Positions 28,879 to 38,301 of a DNA stretch of 64,000 nt are shown piece after piece (position 1 is the stretch's first letter; each line of letters begins with the position of its first letter). Under the pieces are notes generated by a model. It was not told the origin of the DNA, made no database searches, and saw only the letters and a program-made list of their open reading frames with translations. The position numbers and the translations under genes were made by a program. Source of the stretch: an uncultured Fodinibius sp. GTDB lineage: Bacteria > Bacteroidota > Rhodothermia > Balneolales > Balneolaceae. Where the stretch lies: NCBI GenBank assembly GCA_913057775.1, contig CAJXOG010000003.1, forward strand, positions 62,001 to 126,000, given 5' to 3'.

Positions 28879-30249
28879 ATGCATAGGAAAGCGGTCACAA
28901 TCTGCAGCATACTTTTAGCGGCATTCATGCTTGGTTCCTGTACGTCAGCCCTGCATCCGCTGGAAACTGAGCGGGTAAAACCCGGTATTCAAAGCAAGGT
29001 ACATGAGGAATTAACGAATATGCCGGAACCCCAAAGCAAAGTAGTAGCGGCCGTGTATCGGTTTCGGGATCAAACCGGCCAATATAAGCCTTCGAACCGG
29101 GGGGCCAGCTGGTCGACGGCCGTAACGCAGGGAGCAACGTCCATACTTATTAAATCGATGGAGGATTCGGGCTGGTTTACGCCCATCGAACGAGCGGGCG
29201 TTTCAAATCTGCTTAACGAGCGACAGATTATACAGAAGACGCGACAGCAAAATAATCAAAGTGGAAAGTTACCGCCTATGTTGTTTGCCGGCATTATTCT
29301 GGAAGGCGGCATTATCGGCTATGATACGAACGTAATTACCGGAGGCGGGGGGGCTCGTCTGCTCGGTACCGGTGCTTCGGGACAGTATCGCAAGGATCAG
29401 GTTACGATTTACCTTCGGGCCGTTTCCACTAAAACAGGTAAAGTGCTTGAAACCGTGCATACAACCAAGTCTATTATATCGCAGGAGCTGCAAAGTGGCG
29501 CGTTTCGCTACATTGATACCAATCGCCTGCTCGAGGCTGAAGCCGGATTTACCTACAATGAACCCCCGGTCATGGCCGTAACTGAAGCCATTGATGAAGC
29601 GGTGAAATTGCTGGTTATTAATGGTGAAAAGCAGGGAATTTGGAGTGCCCGGGACACGACCAAATTTAACCAGTATGTTAATAAATTTGAGCAGAAAAAA
29701 GAGTGGGAGCAGCGGGCACAGACCGATTATTTTGGATTGAACAGTAATGAAAAATTTCGATCGGGTTTAGATATCTCTGCAAACGTTATATTTGGCAGTC
29801 ATATAGGCAGTTATCCTTCTGCAAACGACGAGATAGGGGGATCGTTAAAGGCTGAATACTTTTTAAGTCGACAGCTTTCATTAAAAGGAAATGTAGAACG
29901 GTCGAGGGTGGGTGCACAAAAGGCGTTTTCAAAACCTTATACTGCTTTTGATTTAACAGTAAATGGATACTTTACACCTGGCTCAAAGCTTTCTCCATTT
30001 GTGGGATTAGGAGCAGGAAATATTACTTATGATCGAAAACCCCGATTTTCGAACAGGGGATATTTTCCGACAGTGACGGCCGAAGCGGGATTGGATTACC
30101 GCATATCAGAACGGATTGGTGTCCATGTCGGTTTTAACTACCGCTATTTGATTGAGGATGGGCTTGATGGAATAAGCAGGGGTACGATACATGATCAAAA
30201 GTGGAATGTAAGTACCGGCGTAAGTTATTCACCGAAGTTTTTTCAATAA
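28879..30249 (+). CDS. csgG: Curli secretion channel CsgG with C-terminal beta-barrel-like extension
   Basis: Lipobox LGSC; VVAAVYRFRDQTGQYKPSNRGASWSTAVTQGATSILIKSMEDSGWFTPIERAGVSNLLNERQII; additional C-terminal ~165 aa OMP-like region. Confidence 0.93.
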   Translation: MHRKAVTICSILLAAFMLGSCTSALHPLETERVKPGIQSKVHEELTNMPEPQSKVVAAVYRFRDQTGQYKPSNRGASWSTAVTQGATSILIKSMEDSGWFTPIERAGVSNLLNERQIIQKTRQQNNQSGKLPPMLFAGIILEGGIIGYDTNVITGGGGARLLGTGASGQYRKDQVTIYLRAVSTKTGKVLETVHTTKSIISQELQSGAFRYIDTNRLLEAEAGFTYNEPPVMAVTEAIDEAVKLLVINGEKQGIWSARDTTKFNQYVNKFEQKKEWEQRAQTDYFGLNSNEKFRSGLDISANVIFGSHIGSYPSANDEIGGSLKAEYFLSRQLSLKGNVERSRVGAQKAFSKPYTAFDLTVNGYFTPGSKLSPFVGLGAGNITYDRKPRFSNRGYFPTVTAEAGLDYRISERIGVHVGFNYRYLIEDGLDGISRGTIHDQKWNVSTGVSYSPKFFQ

Positions 30250-30321
30250 TATTCATAAGATAGAATTTGGCAAATAATATTGAGTAATATGAATAGGTAT
30301 TAAAATTAACAGAGGCTCGCT

Positions 30322-30885
30322 ATGAAGTTACATAAGTTATGGTTTTTAGTTTTTGTGTTGTTGTTTTTGGCATTTGGAACAGTCGTTGCTCAAGAGATAG
30401 AAGGGCCGATAGATACTGATGATATTAATAATCCCGGTATCGATTATAATGAAGCTCAGAAAAGCTTTGGGATTATGCAGTTTCTAACATCTACTGTGGA
30501 GAGCCCGAGTGACGTATCTGAGAATACCAACAATGTGGCTATCATTGAGCAGGTAGGTAGCAACAACAAAGCTTATCTTGATCAGAAGGGTAGCAATATT
30601 TACGGAGCAATTATTCAGCGTGGTTCAGGAAATACGGCAGATCTGTGGCAGCAAGGAAGCAATTTGCAATCTGTGATTAATATGCAGGGCAATAATAACT
30701 TCCTGAAGTTTGATCAAACTGCGAGCAATCGCAATGCTTGGTTAAAAATTGATGGTAACATGATGGAATATGATGCCAAACAAACAAATACCGGCTTTAC
30801 GCTTACTCCTAAAAGTTCTACCCAACCGGTTTTAGAGATTTCAAGTAATACTCAAACAATACCGCTTATCATCAGCAATAACTAA
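30322..30885 (+). CDS. Minor curlin-like protein (CsgB-like candidate)
   Basis: Signal peptide; IEQVGSNNKAYLDQKGSNIYGAIIQRGSGNTADLWQQGSN curlin-type repeats. Confidence 0.75.
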   Translation: MKLHKLWFLVFVLLFLAFGTVVAQEIEGPIDTDDINNPGIDYNEAQKSFGIMQFLTSTVESPSDVSENTNNVAIIEQVGSNNKAYLDQKGSNIYGAIIQRGSGNTADLWQQGSNLQSVINMQGNNNFLKFDQTASNRNAWLKIDGNMMEYDAKQTNTGFTLTPKSSTQPVLEISSNTQTIPLIISNN

Positions 30886-30916
30886 ATAACAAAGACTTAT
30901 TATAGATAGCACTTTT

Positions 30917-31555
30917 ATGAATATTAAGTATTCGATTGTCGCTTTACTTTGTTTGGTGGTCCTATGGGGCTGCTCTAAAGAAACGATAACCCCCGAAACC
31001 TTTGGCAATATTAATGGACAGGTATTGAACAGTGAAACGGAGGAAGGGATTGGCAGCGTAAATATTACTACTTCTCCGGCCACAAACTCAATAATAACGA
31101 ATCAGGACGGTAGTTTTAGTCTTAATGAAGTTACCACTGGTAACTACAATATAACGGCAAGTAAGTCTGATTATGAGTCATCGACAGTGAGTGTAAATGT
31201 CCGTGAAGGTAAAACGGCAACAGCACAGATTTTTCTTGATCCCGAAGATGGAAACGGGGAGAAAAATTTAACAGCCGAAGTTACTGCTTGGAATCAGAGA
31301 ACTGTTAACCAGGATACCACCGACAGTGATAGCACGTTTGCTGATGTGGAATACCAAGTAACGAATAACAGTGATGATATCGATATAGATGAGTACGAAG
31401 TGTATTTCGATATTTATACTACCGGAGAAACCTATTCCAGGGAGGAAGCTGATACGGCTCTTGCATCCGGTGAAAGAAATATTGGGGAATTTTCAAAATA
31501 TGTTCACCAAACCACAATAGATTCTGTAGTGGTAAGCGGTACATACGTAGACTAA
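30917..31555 (+). CDS. Lipoprotein with carboxypeptidase-regulatory-like domain
   Basis: Lipobox LWGCS; INGQVLNSETEEGIGSVNITTSPATNSIITNQDGSFSLNEVTTGNYNITASKSDYES. Confidence 0.75.
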   Translation: MNIKYSIVALLCLVVLWGCSKETITPETFGNINGQVLNSETEEGIGSVNITTSPATNSIITNQDGSFSLNEVTTGNYNITASKSDYESSTVSVNVREGKTATAQIFLDPEDGNGEKNLTAEVTAWNQRTVNQDTTDSDSTFADVEYQVTNNSDDIDIDEYEVYFDIYTTGETYSREEADTALASGERNIGEFSKYVHQTTIDSVVVSGTYVD

Positions 31556-31612
31556 GAAGCTGGGTTATTTCTATTTAGTTACGATAAGTAATGGCCATGT
31601 TATTTCTGAGAT

Positions 31613-32620
31613 ATGAAAAACCCACGACAAAAATATCCGTTCTATAGAATTGTTTCTCTTGTTATACTGGTAGCACTGGTGTTTTTGGTAAGGCATGATT
31701 TGAACCGAACCATTAATCCTCTTCCTTTCTCTTCTTCTACGGAATCACAGCAGATAACTCCACCCGATATAAATTTATTTTCTCCGGACATTGCTTTTTC
31801 TAATGATGGTATATTAAACGATTTAGATTATACCGATAAGCCAACGGTTCCAATATATCAATCTCCGAAAATTTTTGAGCCGAATATTCAAAAGAATCTT
31901 TATTTCTCGGGCATAAAGGTTAAAAAGATAAAGCTTAAGAAACCGGAGAAAAGCGACAAGGAATCCAATCTGGTTCAACAAAAACAATCCGATACGGATA
32001 TATTTCTTGATCTGCCTGAATTTGCTAATAACGTTGGTTTCAACTGGGTAGCCAATAATCAAAGGGTAGCAACAAGTTTCAATGTAAAACAGCAAAATCA
32101 TCTTAAGCTATTACCGAGTATTGCTCAAATAAAGAATAATATGGATTATACCGACCTTGGGCAGAATAATGAGTTTGATGATCAAATTGTAGGTGGTTTT
32201 GGAAACAAGCGAAACGTAACTCATATTGGGAATTTCAATTATACGAATCATATCCTCTACAATACTTTCTATTCTGATTTTCTCGTCCGCTCGATAGGAG
32301 ATTACAATACGAGTATTCAGAATGTTTTTAATGCATATAATGCCCGCCTGGATGTAATTCAGAACGGTTCAAATAATAGGGTAAGACAAGATGTTTATTC
32401 AAGAACCGCTTTTGGCACTTTTAAAAGTACTGTAAACGAGGTTCGCCAGATTGGGAGCTATAATTTGTTTAGCTCACAACAGGTAGGAATATCTAATACT
32501 ATCGAGGCTATACAACTTGGTAATTTTAATAATGTTGACATTACTCAAGAAGGCAATAATAACTCTGCGGAAGTACGTCAGTCTGGTACGGGAAATACTG
32601 TGACAATTGAACAGAACTAA
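31613..32620 (+). CDS. Atypical curlin-repeat protein with long non-repeat N-terminal region
   Basis: N-terminal TM; C-terminal repeats LDVIQNGSNNRV, VRQIGSYNLF, IQLGNFNNVDITQEGNNNSAEVRQSGTGNTVTIEQN. Confidence 0.75.
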   Translation: MKNPRQKYPFYRIVSLVILVALVFLVRHDLNRTINPLPFSSSTESQQITPPDINLFSPDIAFSNDGILNDLDYTDKPTVPIYQSPKIFEPNIQKNLYFSGIKVKKIKLKKPEKSDKESNLVQQKQSDTDIFLDLPEFANNVGFNWVANNQRVATSFNVKQQNHLKLLPSIAQIKNNMDYTDLGQNNEFDDQIVGGFGNKRNVTHIGNFNYTNHILYNTFYSDFLVRSIGDYNTSIQNVFNAYNARLDVIQNGSNNRVRQDVYSRTAFGTFKSTVNEVRQIGSYNLFSSQQVGISNTIEAIQLGNFNNVDITQEGNNNSAEVRQSGTGNTVTIEQN

Positions 32621-32679
32621 AGCAAATAAGAGGAACCCAGCATTATAAGCCCCTCGAAAAAATTTCTGCTGTTGCTATA

Positions 32680-33642
32680 TTAATTAAAAGAAAGTCTCAC
32701 TGTTCCACCAGAGGTACGGGCCGTCACCTTTGGTCCGCCGCCATTCAGTTTGCCATCCACTTCGTTATTTTCCATTTCACCTGAAAAGTTATTGAATGTT
32801 CCATGCACAAAAGTACCCTTTAGCTGTAAGTCTACTCCTATATTGTTAGGGATGGAAAGATCTACATTGCCTCCGCTGGTTTTAAGATCAACAAATTGAT
32901 CTATTGTATTAAGATTGGCGGTTATACTACCCCCACTTGTTGCTGCCTTAATGCTTCCACTGATATCTGAAAGTTTTATATGTCCACCGCTGGTTTTAGC
33001 TTGCAGCGTTCCGGCAACGGTGTTGGCGCTAATGTGTCCACCGCTTGTTCGTACATCAAGATCACCTTCCATATTTAAAAGATCAATATGTCCGCCTGAG
33101 GTTTTGGCTTCAATTTTTCCTTTTAAGTTTTCCAGATTTAGATGGCCTCCACTAGTGGCAATCGTTTGATCTCCTTCAAGATTCTTTGCCTCAATATGAC
33201 CGCCGCTTGTTTTGAGGTCAGTACTCATCTCCTTTGGGGCAAATACGACAAATGAAATAGAAGTCCGATCGTTATTCCATGACGACCAGCTGTTTCTTCC
33301 TTTATGCTTAGCAATGGCATTGACAGAATTCCCGGATTGGGAAATATCAATCTCCCATTTATCAAGGTTAGTATCACTTGGAGTAAGGTTTTCCCCATCC
33401 TTGCGGACGTACATCTCAATATAAACTGTGTTGGAGTTTGAACCCTCAACGGTAATATGTCCGCCGGAGGTACGAACCTGAAGTTCTCCGGGAGTATTAA
33501 TATTAAATTCTTCTGTGCGGTACGGATTATCTTGGTCGAGTGATCCTGGGTTGGCTGAAACACTCATAAAAAGAAGGCTGAAAATGAGTGAAAATGTCAG
33601 GGCAAGCAAAACCTTGGTTATGTATATCTTTCGGCTAGTCAT
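32680..33642 (-). CDS. DUF4097-like adhesin-type beta-strand repeat protein
   Basis: Nine TSGG[HSNT] repeats (e.g. RTSGGHITVEG, LKTSGGHIEAKN, AKTSGGHIDLLN). Confidence 0.8.
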   Translation of the reverse strand: MTSRKIYITKVLLALTFSLIFSLLFMSVSANPGSLDQDNPYRTEEFNINTPGELQVRTSGGHITVEGSNSNTVYIEMYVRKDGENLTPSDTNLDKWEIDISQSGNSVNAIAKHKGRNSWSSWNNDRTSISFVVFAPKEMSTDLKTSGGHIEAKNLEGDQTIATSGGHLNLENLKGKIEAKTSGGHIDLLNMEGDLDVRTSGGHISANTVAGTLQAKTSGGHIKLSDISGSIKAATSGGSITANLNTIDQFVDLKTSGGNVDLSIPNNIGVDLQLKGTFVHGTFNNFSGEMENNEVDGKLNGGGPKVTARTSGGTVRLSFN

Positions 33643-33806
33643 AAGTTCTCCTCGTTTTATTAATGAAATTACAGCTTTGCTGTACGCAAATAATTCAAAA
33701 AGTGTTACACATATTGTTGAATTGGTAAAAGGTTTGCAGGTAGGAGAGCTGCTATCAATTCATTATTTTCAGACAGCCAAGAAATAGGATAAAATGAAAG
33801 TTAGTT

Positions 33807-34658
33807 ATGAAGTTACCATTTGTACTTGCCAAGCGATTTGTGGCGGGAGAATCATTTGATCAGGCGGAGCCCAAAGTTAAAGCACTAAATGATAAGGATA
33901 TAAAAATAACTCTCGACCTGCTGGGCGAAAACGTAGAAGACCGGCAAACAGCAGATGAGACGGTCGAGAACTATATTCGGCTTCTGAATAATATCGATGA
34001 TTCGGAATTGGACAGTACAATATCAATTAAGCTTACCATGATGGGGCTGGATATCGACCGCAATTACTGCAGAGATAACCTGTTCAGATTGCTGGATGTT
34101 GCCCGTGAGAACGATCAGTTTGTCCGTATTGACATGGAAGGGTCCGATTATACCCAAGAGACCATCGACCTGTTTACGGAAGCCTTTCAAGAATATGGCA
34201 AGCACCTAGGCATTGTGATTCAAGCCTATCTGCATCGTACTAAAGAAGACATCGACCAGCTGGCCGAAATTGGTGCCGATGTACGACTTTGCAAGGGGGC
34301 GTACAAAGAGCCCAAAGATATTGCCCTGCAAAATATGGATGACATCAGAGAGGCGTTTAAGGAATATGCTGAGGTGTTATTGGAAAAGACTCCTTATCCT
34401 CGTATCGCCACGCATGATAATGAGTTGATAAACTGGACCAAAGAGTATACCCGGGAAAATGATATAGGTAAATCCCGGTTTGAGTTTCAGATGCTTTATG
34501 GATTGCGCCAGGAAACGATGGAAGAGTTTGCCGCCAATGGTTACAATGCACGAATTTACGTACCCTTTGGTACCATGTGGTTCCCCTATTTTAAGCGTCG
34601 CCTGATGGAGCGGAAAGAAAATATTTGGTTTGTTCTTTCGACCTTATTCCAGAAATAA
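33807..34658 (+). CDS. Proline dehydrogenase
   Basis: VRIDMEGSDYTQETIDLF, VRLCKGAYKEP, FQMLYGLRQE and YVPFGTMWFPYFKRRLMER motifs. Confidence 0.92.
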   Translation: MKLPFVLAKRFVAGESFDQAEPKVKALNDKDIKITLDLLGENVEDRQTADETVENYIRLLNNIDDSELDSTISIKLTMMGLDIDRNYCRDNLFRLLDVARENDQFVRIDMEGSDYTQETIDLFTEAFQEYGKHLGIVIQAYLHRTKEDIDQLAEIGADVRLCKGAYKEPKDIALQNMDDIREAFKEYAEVLLEKTPYPRIATHDNELINWTKEYTRENDIGKSRFEFQMLYGLRQETMEEFAANGYNARIYVPFGTMWFPYFKRRLMERKENIWFVLSTLFQK

Positions 34659-34659
34659 T

Positions 34660-35034
34660 ATGGGGATATCACCCGAAGTTCATCGCTATATAATTGCTGG
34701 CCTGTTTTTAATAACAGGAACACTTCATTTTCTGAAGCCTAAATTTTTCACCGGCATTATGCCGGATTATATCCCCTATCACCTTGCAATGGTGTATATT
34801 AGTGGGGCAGCAGAGATAGTTGGTGGATTAGGAATTCTCTTTGAAAATACGCAATCATGGGCGGGCTGGGGACTTATTCTGCTGCTGATTGCGGTATTCC
34901 CTGCCAATATCAACATGACGGTGGAATCAATTCAGAAATCGGGATATACTTCATTATTTAGCATGGCAACCATCGCTCGGTTGCCACTACAATTTGCACT
35001 TATTTATTGGATATACTGGGCGTGTCTCAAGTAG
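34660..35034 (+). CDS. DoxX-like family membrane protein
   Basis: Four-TM DoxX pattern GTLHFLKPKFFTGIMPDYIPYHLAMVYISGAAEIVGGLGI; ATG at 34660. Confidence 0.8.
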   Translation: MGISPEVHRYIIAGLFLITGTLHFLKPKFFTGIMPDYIPYHLAMVYISGAAEIVGGLGILFENTQSWAGWGLILLLIAVFPANINMTVESIQKSGYTSLFSMATIARLPLQFALIYWIYWACLK

Positions 35035-35106
35035 AAGTTAAAATCGAGTAGTAAAATAAGGGAAAACTTCTCGCTTATTGCTTCTTACAATTTCATATTT
35101 TATCCC

Positions 35107-37254
35107 ATGTTATATTCTAAAGGCCTCACCAAAATTATACTTCCAATTCTAATCGGTATTGGCCTACTTTTCATTCCACTAATTGGGGATTTTCACATCG
35201 AGTCTGCCCTACTTGTTTCTTTAGTGGGGTGTTTCTGGGGCGGAATTCAGGCAAGTAAACAATCAACAGAAAGAGATTTTTATGTTGCTCTCAGAATTAT
35301 AGGCTATTTGTATTTAGTTGGTTTCCCATTGCTTTTAAATGCCATGGTTACGGGCTGTTTCAGCATTCACGGGTTGGCATTCTGGCTGCTATTTCCCCTG
35401 CCCAGCGTCTTCTTTGGATATGCTATCGGTCGTCTGGCCCGCAGTCTAACATTATCATATGCCAAGACGATAACGGTTGGAATTCTGATATTTGTAGGAG
35501 TTGGTATGCTGTTGATTGAACTGCTGTTCTATCCCCAGGTCTACTTTTTTAATCATGTATGGGGCGGGTGGCCGGGCCCCATTTATGATGAGGTTGTCAG
35601 AGTAAATGGAGCAGCTGTCTTTTTCCGAATGTTGACATTGTTGTGGGCCACTCTTCTCTGGCACATTCCAGTTTTGTATAAAGATCGGTATATGAAATGG
35701 ATTGTGGGATTTTCGGCGGTTGCCATTTTGATTAGCTACACACAGCTGACCGAGTTTGGTGTTAACTCCCCGCGATCTTATTTGCAAAAGGTCTTGGGAG
35801 GACATCAGTCCACCGAGCACTTTGAGTTGTATTATAATGAGCGTCTTTACAGTGAATATGAAATCGATTTACTGGCGAAAGAGCATGAGTTTTACTTTGA
35901 TCAGATTTCCAGTCAGCTTGAATTGTCTGAGAGAGACACAGCGAATAAAATTGAAAGCTATTTATACGGGCATCCCTGGCAGAAGAAGCAGCTGGTGGGC
36001 GCAAAGTTTACCAGTTATGTGCCGGTGTGGCTGGAGCAGGATCAGCTTCATATTGCCAAAGAGCAAGTTGCCAGCAGCCTTAAACATGAGCTGGTGCATG
36101 TGATGTCCAAACAGTTTGGTAATTGGTTTAATGCCAGCTGGTGCATAGGTCTTATTGAGGGTATGGCCGTAGCAATAGACGGGGGCTCTTCCTCGACGTC
36201 AACGATTCATCAAATGGTGGTATCCGAAAAGCCATATCCTTCGGCAAAAGAACTGGAAAGAGCGTTTTCGTTTTGGGGGTTTTACGGCGGACGTTCGGGA
36301 GCAAATTATACCACCAGCGGTTCGTTTGTGCGCTTTTTGATGCAAAACTATCCTATAGAAGATTTAAAGGAAGCTTATCGGACTGGAAATGTACAACAAG
36401 CATATCAAACGGATTGGCAAATATTGGCAAAAGAATGGCATGCAGTGCTGGATACGGTTGAGGTAGATTCTATAGATCAACGGGTTGCCCGCCGTATTTT
36501 TAGGATGCAATCGCTGTTTGAGAAAGAGTGTCCGCACGTAGTTTCTGACTTTGCTGCTGCGCATGATAATTATCGTTTTTCTTTGGCAAATCGGGATACT
36601 GCACAGGCATTACAATTTTTAGATCGGGCGTTGGTGGAAGCGGATAGCGCAGAACCGATAAAAACAGAATGGAGCTATCGTAATTTGGTAACGGGTAATT
36701 CTGAAAAAGTACGTCAAGCAGCCACACTCAGTGATACCACCGTAGATTTGCAGCTTCTGTATGCAGATGCATTTGCCATGACTGATAACTGGGAGGAGGC
36801 GGAGAGGCATCGTTCGAAAGGAGAGAAGTTATTTGAAGAAAATCCGGATTCGCTGTTAAAATCGGCTTTGGAAACACGCAGTGATCGTCGCCAGTGGCAG
36901 ATTTATCGACAGATGACCTATGACAATATGTTACCTGATTCTGCTACTTTTGGTGAGACGTTACCCCGGACTAAGGTTCGAACTATACGTAAGGTAATTG
37001 AACAGGAGCGGTGGGATAAGATGAAACGGTATGCAGATCAGCTATTAGAGAATTCATTGCAGCAAAAATATTTTGATGACTATCAGCTGCTAATTCATCA
37101 CTTGGCTTTTCAAGATAAAATCAATTTATCTGAACAGCTTATGGAACAGTTAAATGAATTGCCACTGCGAAATCGCTATCGGGAGCGATTACAACAAGAG
37201 GGGAATTGGATGCAGTTTTTGAAAACCGAAAAAGCTGTTGGAAACTATGACTAA
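35107..37254 (+). CDS. Polytopic membrane protein with putative gluzincin metalloprotease domain
   Basis: N-terminal multi-TM region; LKHELVHVMSKQFGNWFNASWCIGLIEGMA (HExxH-X19-E). Confidence 0.65.
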   Translation: MLYSKGLTKIILPILIGIGLLFIPLIGDFHIESALLVSLVGCFWGGIQASKQSTERDFYVALRIIGYLYLVGFPLLLNAMVTGCFSIHGLAFWLLFPLPSVFFGYAIGRLARSLTLSYAKTITVGILIFVGVGMLLIELLFYPQVYFFNHVWGGWPGPIYDEVVRVNGAAVFFRMLTLLWATLLWHIPVLYKDRYMKWIVGFSAVAILISYTQLTEFGVNSPRSYLQKVLGGHQSTEHFELYYNERLYSEYEIDLLAKEHEFYFDQISSQLELSERDTANKIESYLYGHPWQKKQLVGAKFTSYVPVWLEQDQLHIAKEQVASSLKHELVHVMSKQFGNWFNASWCIGLIEGMAVAIDGGSSSTSTIHQMVVSEKPYPSAKELERAFSFWGFYGGRSGANYTTSGSFVRFLMQNYPIEDLKEAYRTGNVQQAYQTDWQILAKEWHAVLDTVEVDSIDQRVARRIFRMQSLFEKECPHVVSDFAAAHDNYRFSLANRDTAQALQFLDRALVEADSAEPIKTEWSYRNLVTGNSEKVRQAATLSDTTVDLQLLYADAFAMTDNWEEAERHRSKGEKLFEENPDSLLKSALETRSDRRQWQIYRQMTYDNMLPDSATFGETLPRTKVRTIRKVIEQERWDKMKRYADQLLENSLQQKYFDDYQLLIHHLAFQDKINLSEQLMEQLNELPLRNRYRERLQQEGNWMQFLKTEKAVGNYD

Positions 37255-37302
37255 AACTTTACTAATTTGGCACAAACGAAAACATCCGAAAAAGATAAAG
37301 CA

Positions 37303-37731
37303 ATGAGAACAATAATAGTGGCAAGTATTTTCCTGTGTATGGCTTCATTAACATTTGCACAGGCCGCTGATTCGGCAGAAGAACAAAAGCCGAAAACGTT
37401 TAAAATGGAGCAGGGAGATACGACCTATGTAATGCAAAAGTATTTCATGGTGTTTTTAAAGTCGGGACCTGCCCGAAGCCAGACTAAAGAAGAGGCTGAG
37501 AAAATTCAGAAAAAGCATTTGGCGTATCTGCAAAAGATGGCTGAGGAAGGGAATACAAGTATAACCGGTCCGATGGGTGATGCCGGTGAAATTCGCGGAA
37601 TTGTCATTTATAATACCGCCACTGCTGAACAAGCCCGAATGCTGGCAGAAGGAGATCCGGCGGTAAAGGCCGGTCGCTTGGTAGTTGAGGTTCATCCTTG
37701 GTGGGCGGCCAAGGGATCAAAGCTAAAATAA
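37303..37731 (+). CDS. YCII-related domain protein with signal peptide
   Basis: MRTIIVASIFLCMASLTFAQA signal; YFMVFLKSGPARSQTKEEAEKIQKKHLAYLQKMAEEG...GPM...AEGDPAVKAGRLVVEVHPWW. Confidence 0.75.
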   Translation: MRTIIVASIFLCMASLTFAQAADSAEEQKPKTFKMEQGDTTYVMQKYFMVFLKSGPARSQTKEEAEKIQKKHLAYLQKMAEEGNTSITGPMGDAGEIRGIVIYNTATAEQARMLAEGDPAVKAGRLVVEVHPWWAAKGSKLK

Positions 37732-37740
37732 GAGTAGTTT

Positions 37741-38301
37741 ATGATGAGAGAATATACGCTGTCATTTTTGGAAGCTAATATTTATTCCCTATTAGTATAC
37801 GTGCCAATTATTGCCGGATATTTTGTGCCTTACGGATTATTATATGGATGGACGGCATTTGGGACGAATATCTTGCAAGCGCTTGATAATCCGCTAATAT
37901 TTTTAGCAATCATATTTATTGGAATTGCAGTGCATGAATTTATTCATGGAATAAGCTGGTGGTGGATGGATGATATTCCGTGGGAGAAAATTCATTTTGG
38001 ATTTAAGTGGGCGGTTTTGACACCTTATGTGCACTGTCCGGAGCCCATAGAAGTAAGCAATTATCGTTGGGGCGTAGCTATGCCCGGCATTGTATTGGGT
38101 ATTTTGCCCTATTTGATCGCATTGATATCACATAATGGCTGGTTGCTGGCATTTGGATTATTCTTTACCCTTACTGCCAGCGGAGACATTCTAATTCTGT
38201 GGTTATTGCGTAATGTCAGGGGCGGTAAAAAAGTACAAGATCATCCCGATTTAGTCGGTTGTCGCGTAGTTGATGAAAATTTAAATGTTACCACACCATG
38301 A
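37741..38301 (+). CDS. DUF3267-like integral membrane zincin
   Basis: [13 protein letters not shown] within TM segment; downstream [11 protein letters not shown]. Confidence 0.75.
   Translation: MMREYTLSFLEANIYSLLVYVPIIAGYFVPYGLLYGWTAFGTNILQALDNPLIFLAIIFIGIAVHEFIHGISWWWMDDIPWEKIHFGFKWAVLTPYVHCPEPIEVSNYRWGVAMPGIVLGILPYLIALISHNGWLLAFGLFFTLTASGDILILWLLRNVRGGKKVQDHPDLVGCRVVDENLNVTTP

Noticed and set aside
32680-33642. Regularly spaced repeats that could be mistaken for a CRISPR-like array
   Set aside because: Repeats are in-frame TSGGH protein repeats within one intact ORF; spacing and sequence are not CRISPR-like.
33515-33787. 90-aa + strand ORF overlapping the 5' end of the TSGGH-repeat gene
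   Set aside because: Largely antisense to a supported CDS; no conserved motif.
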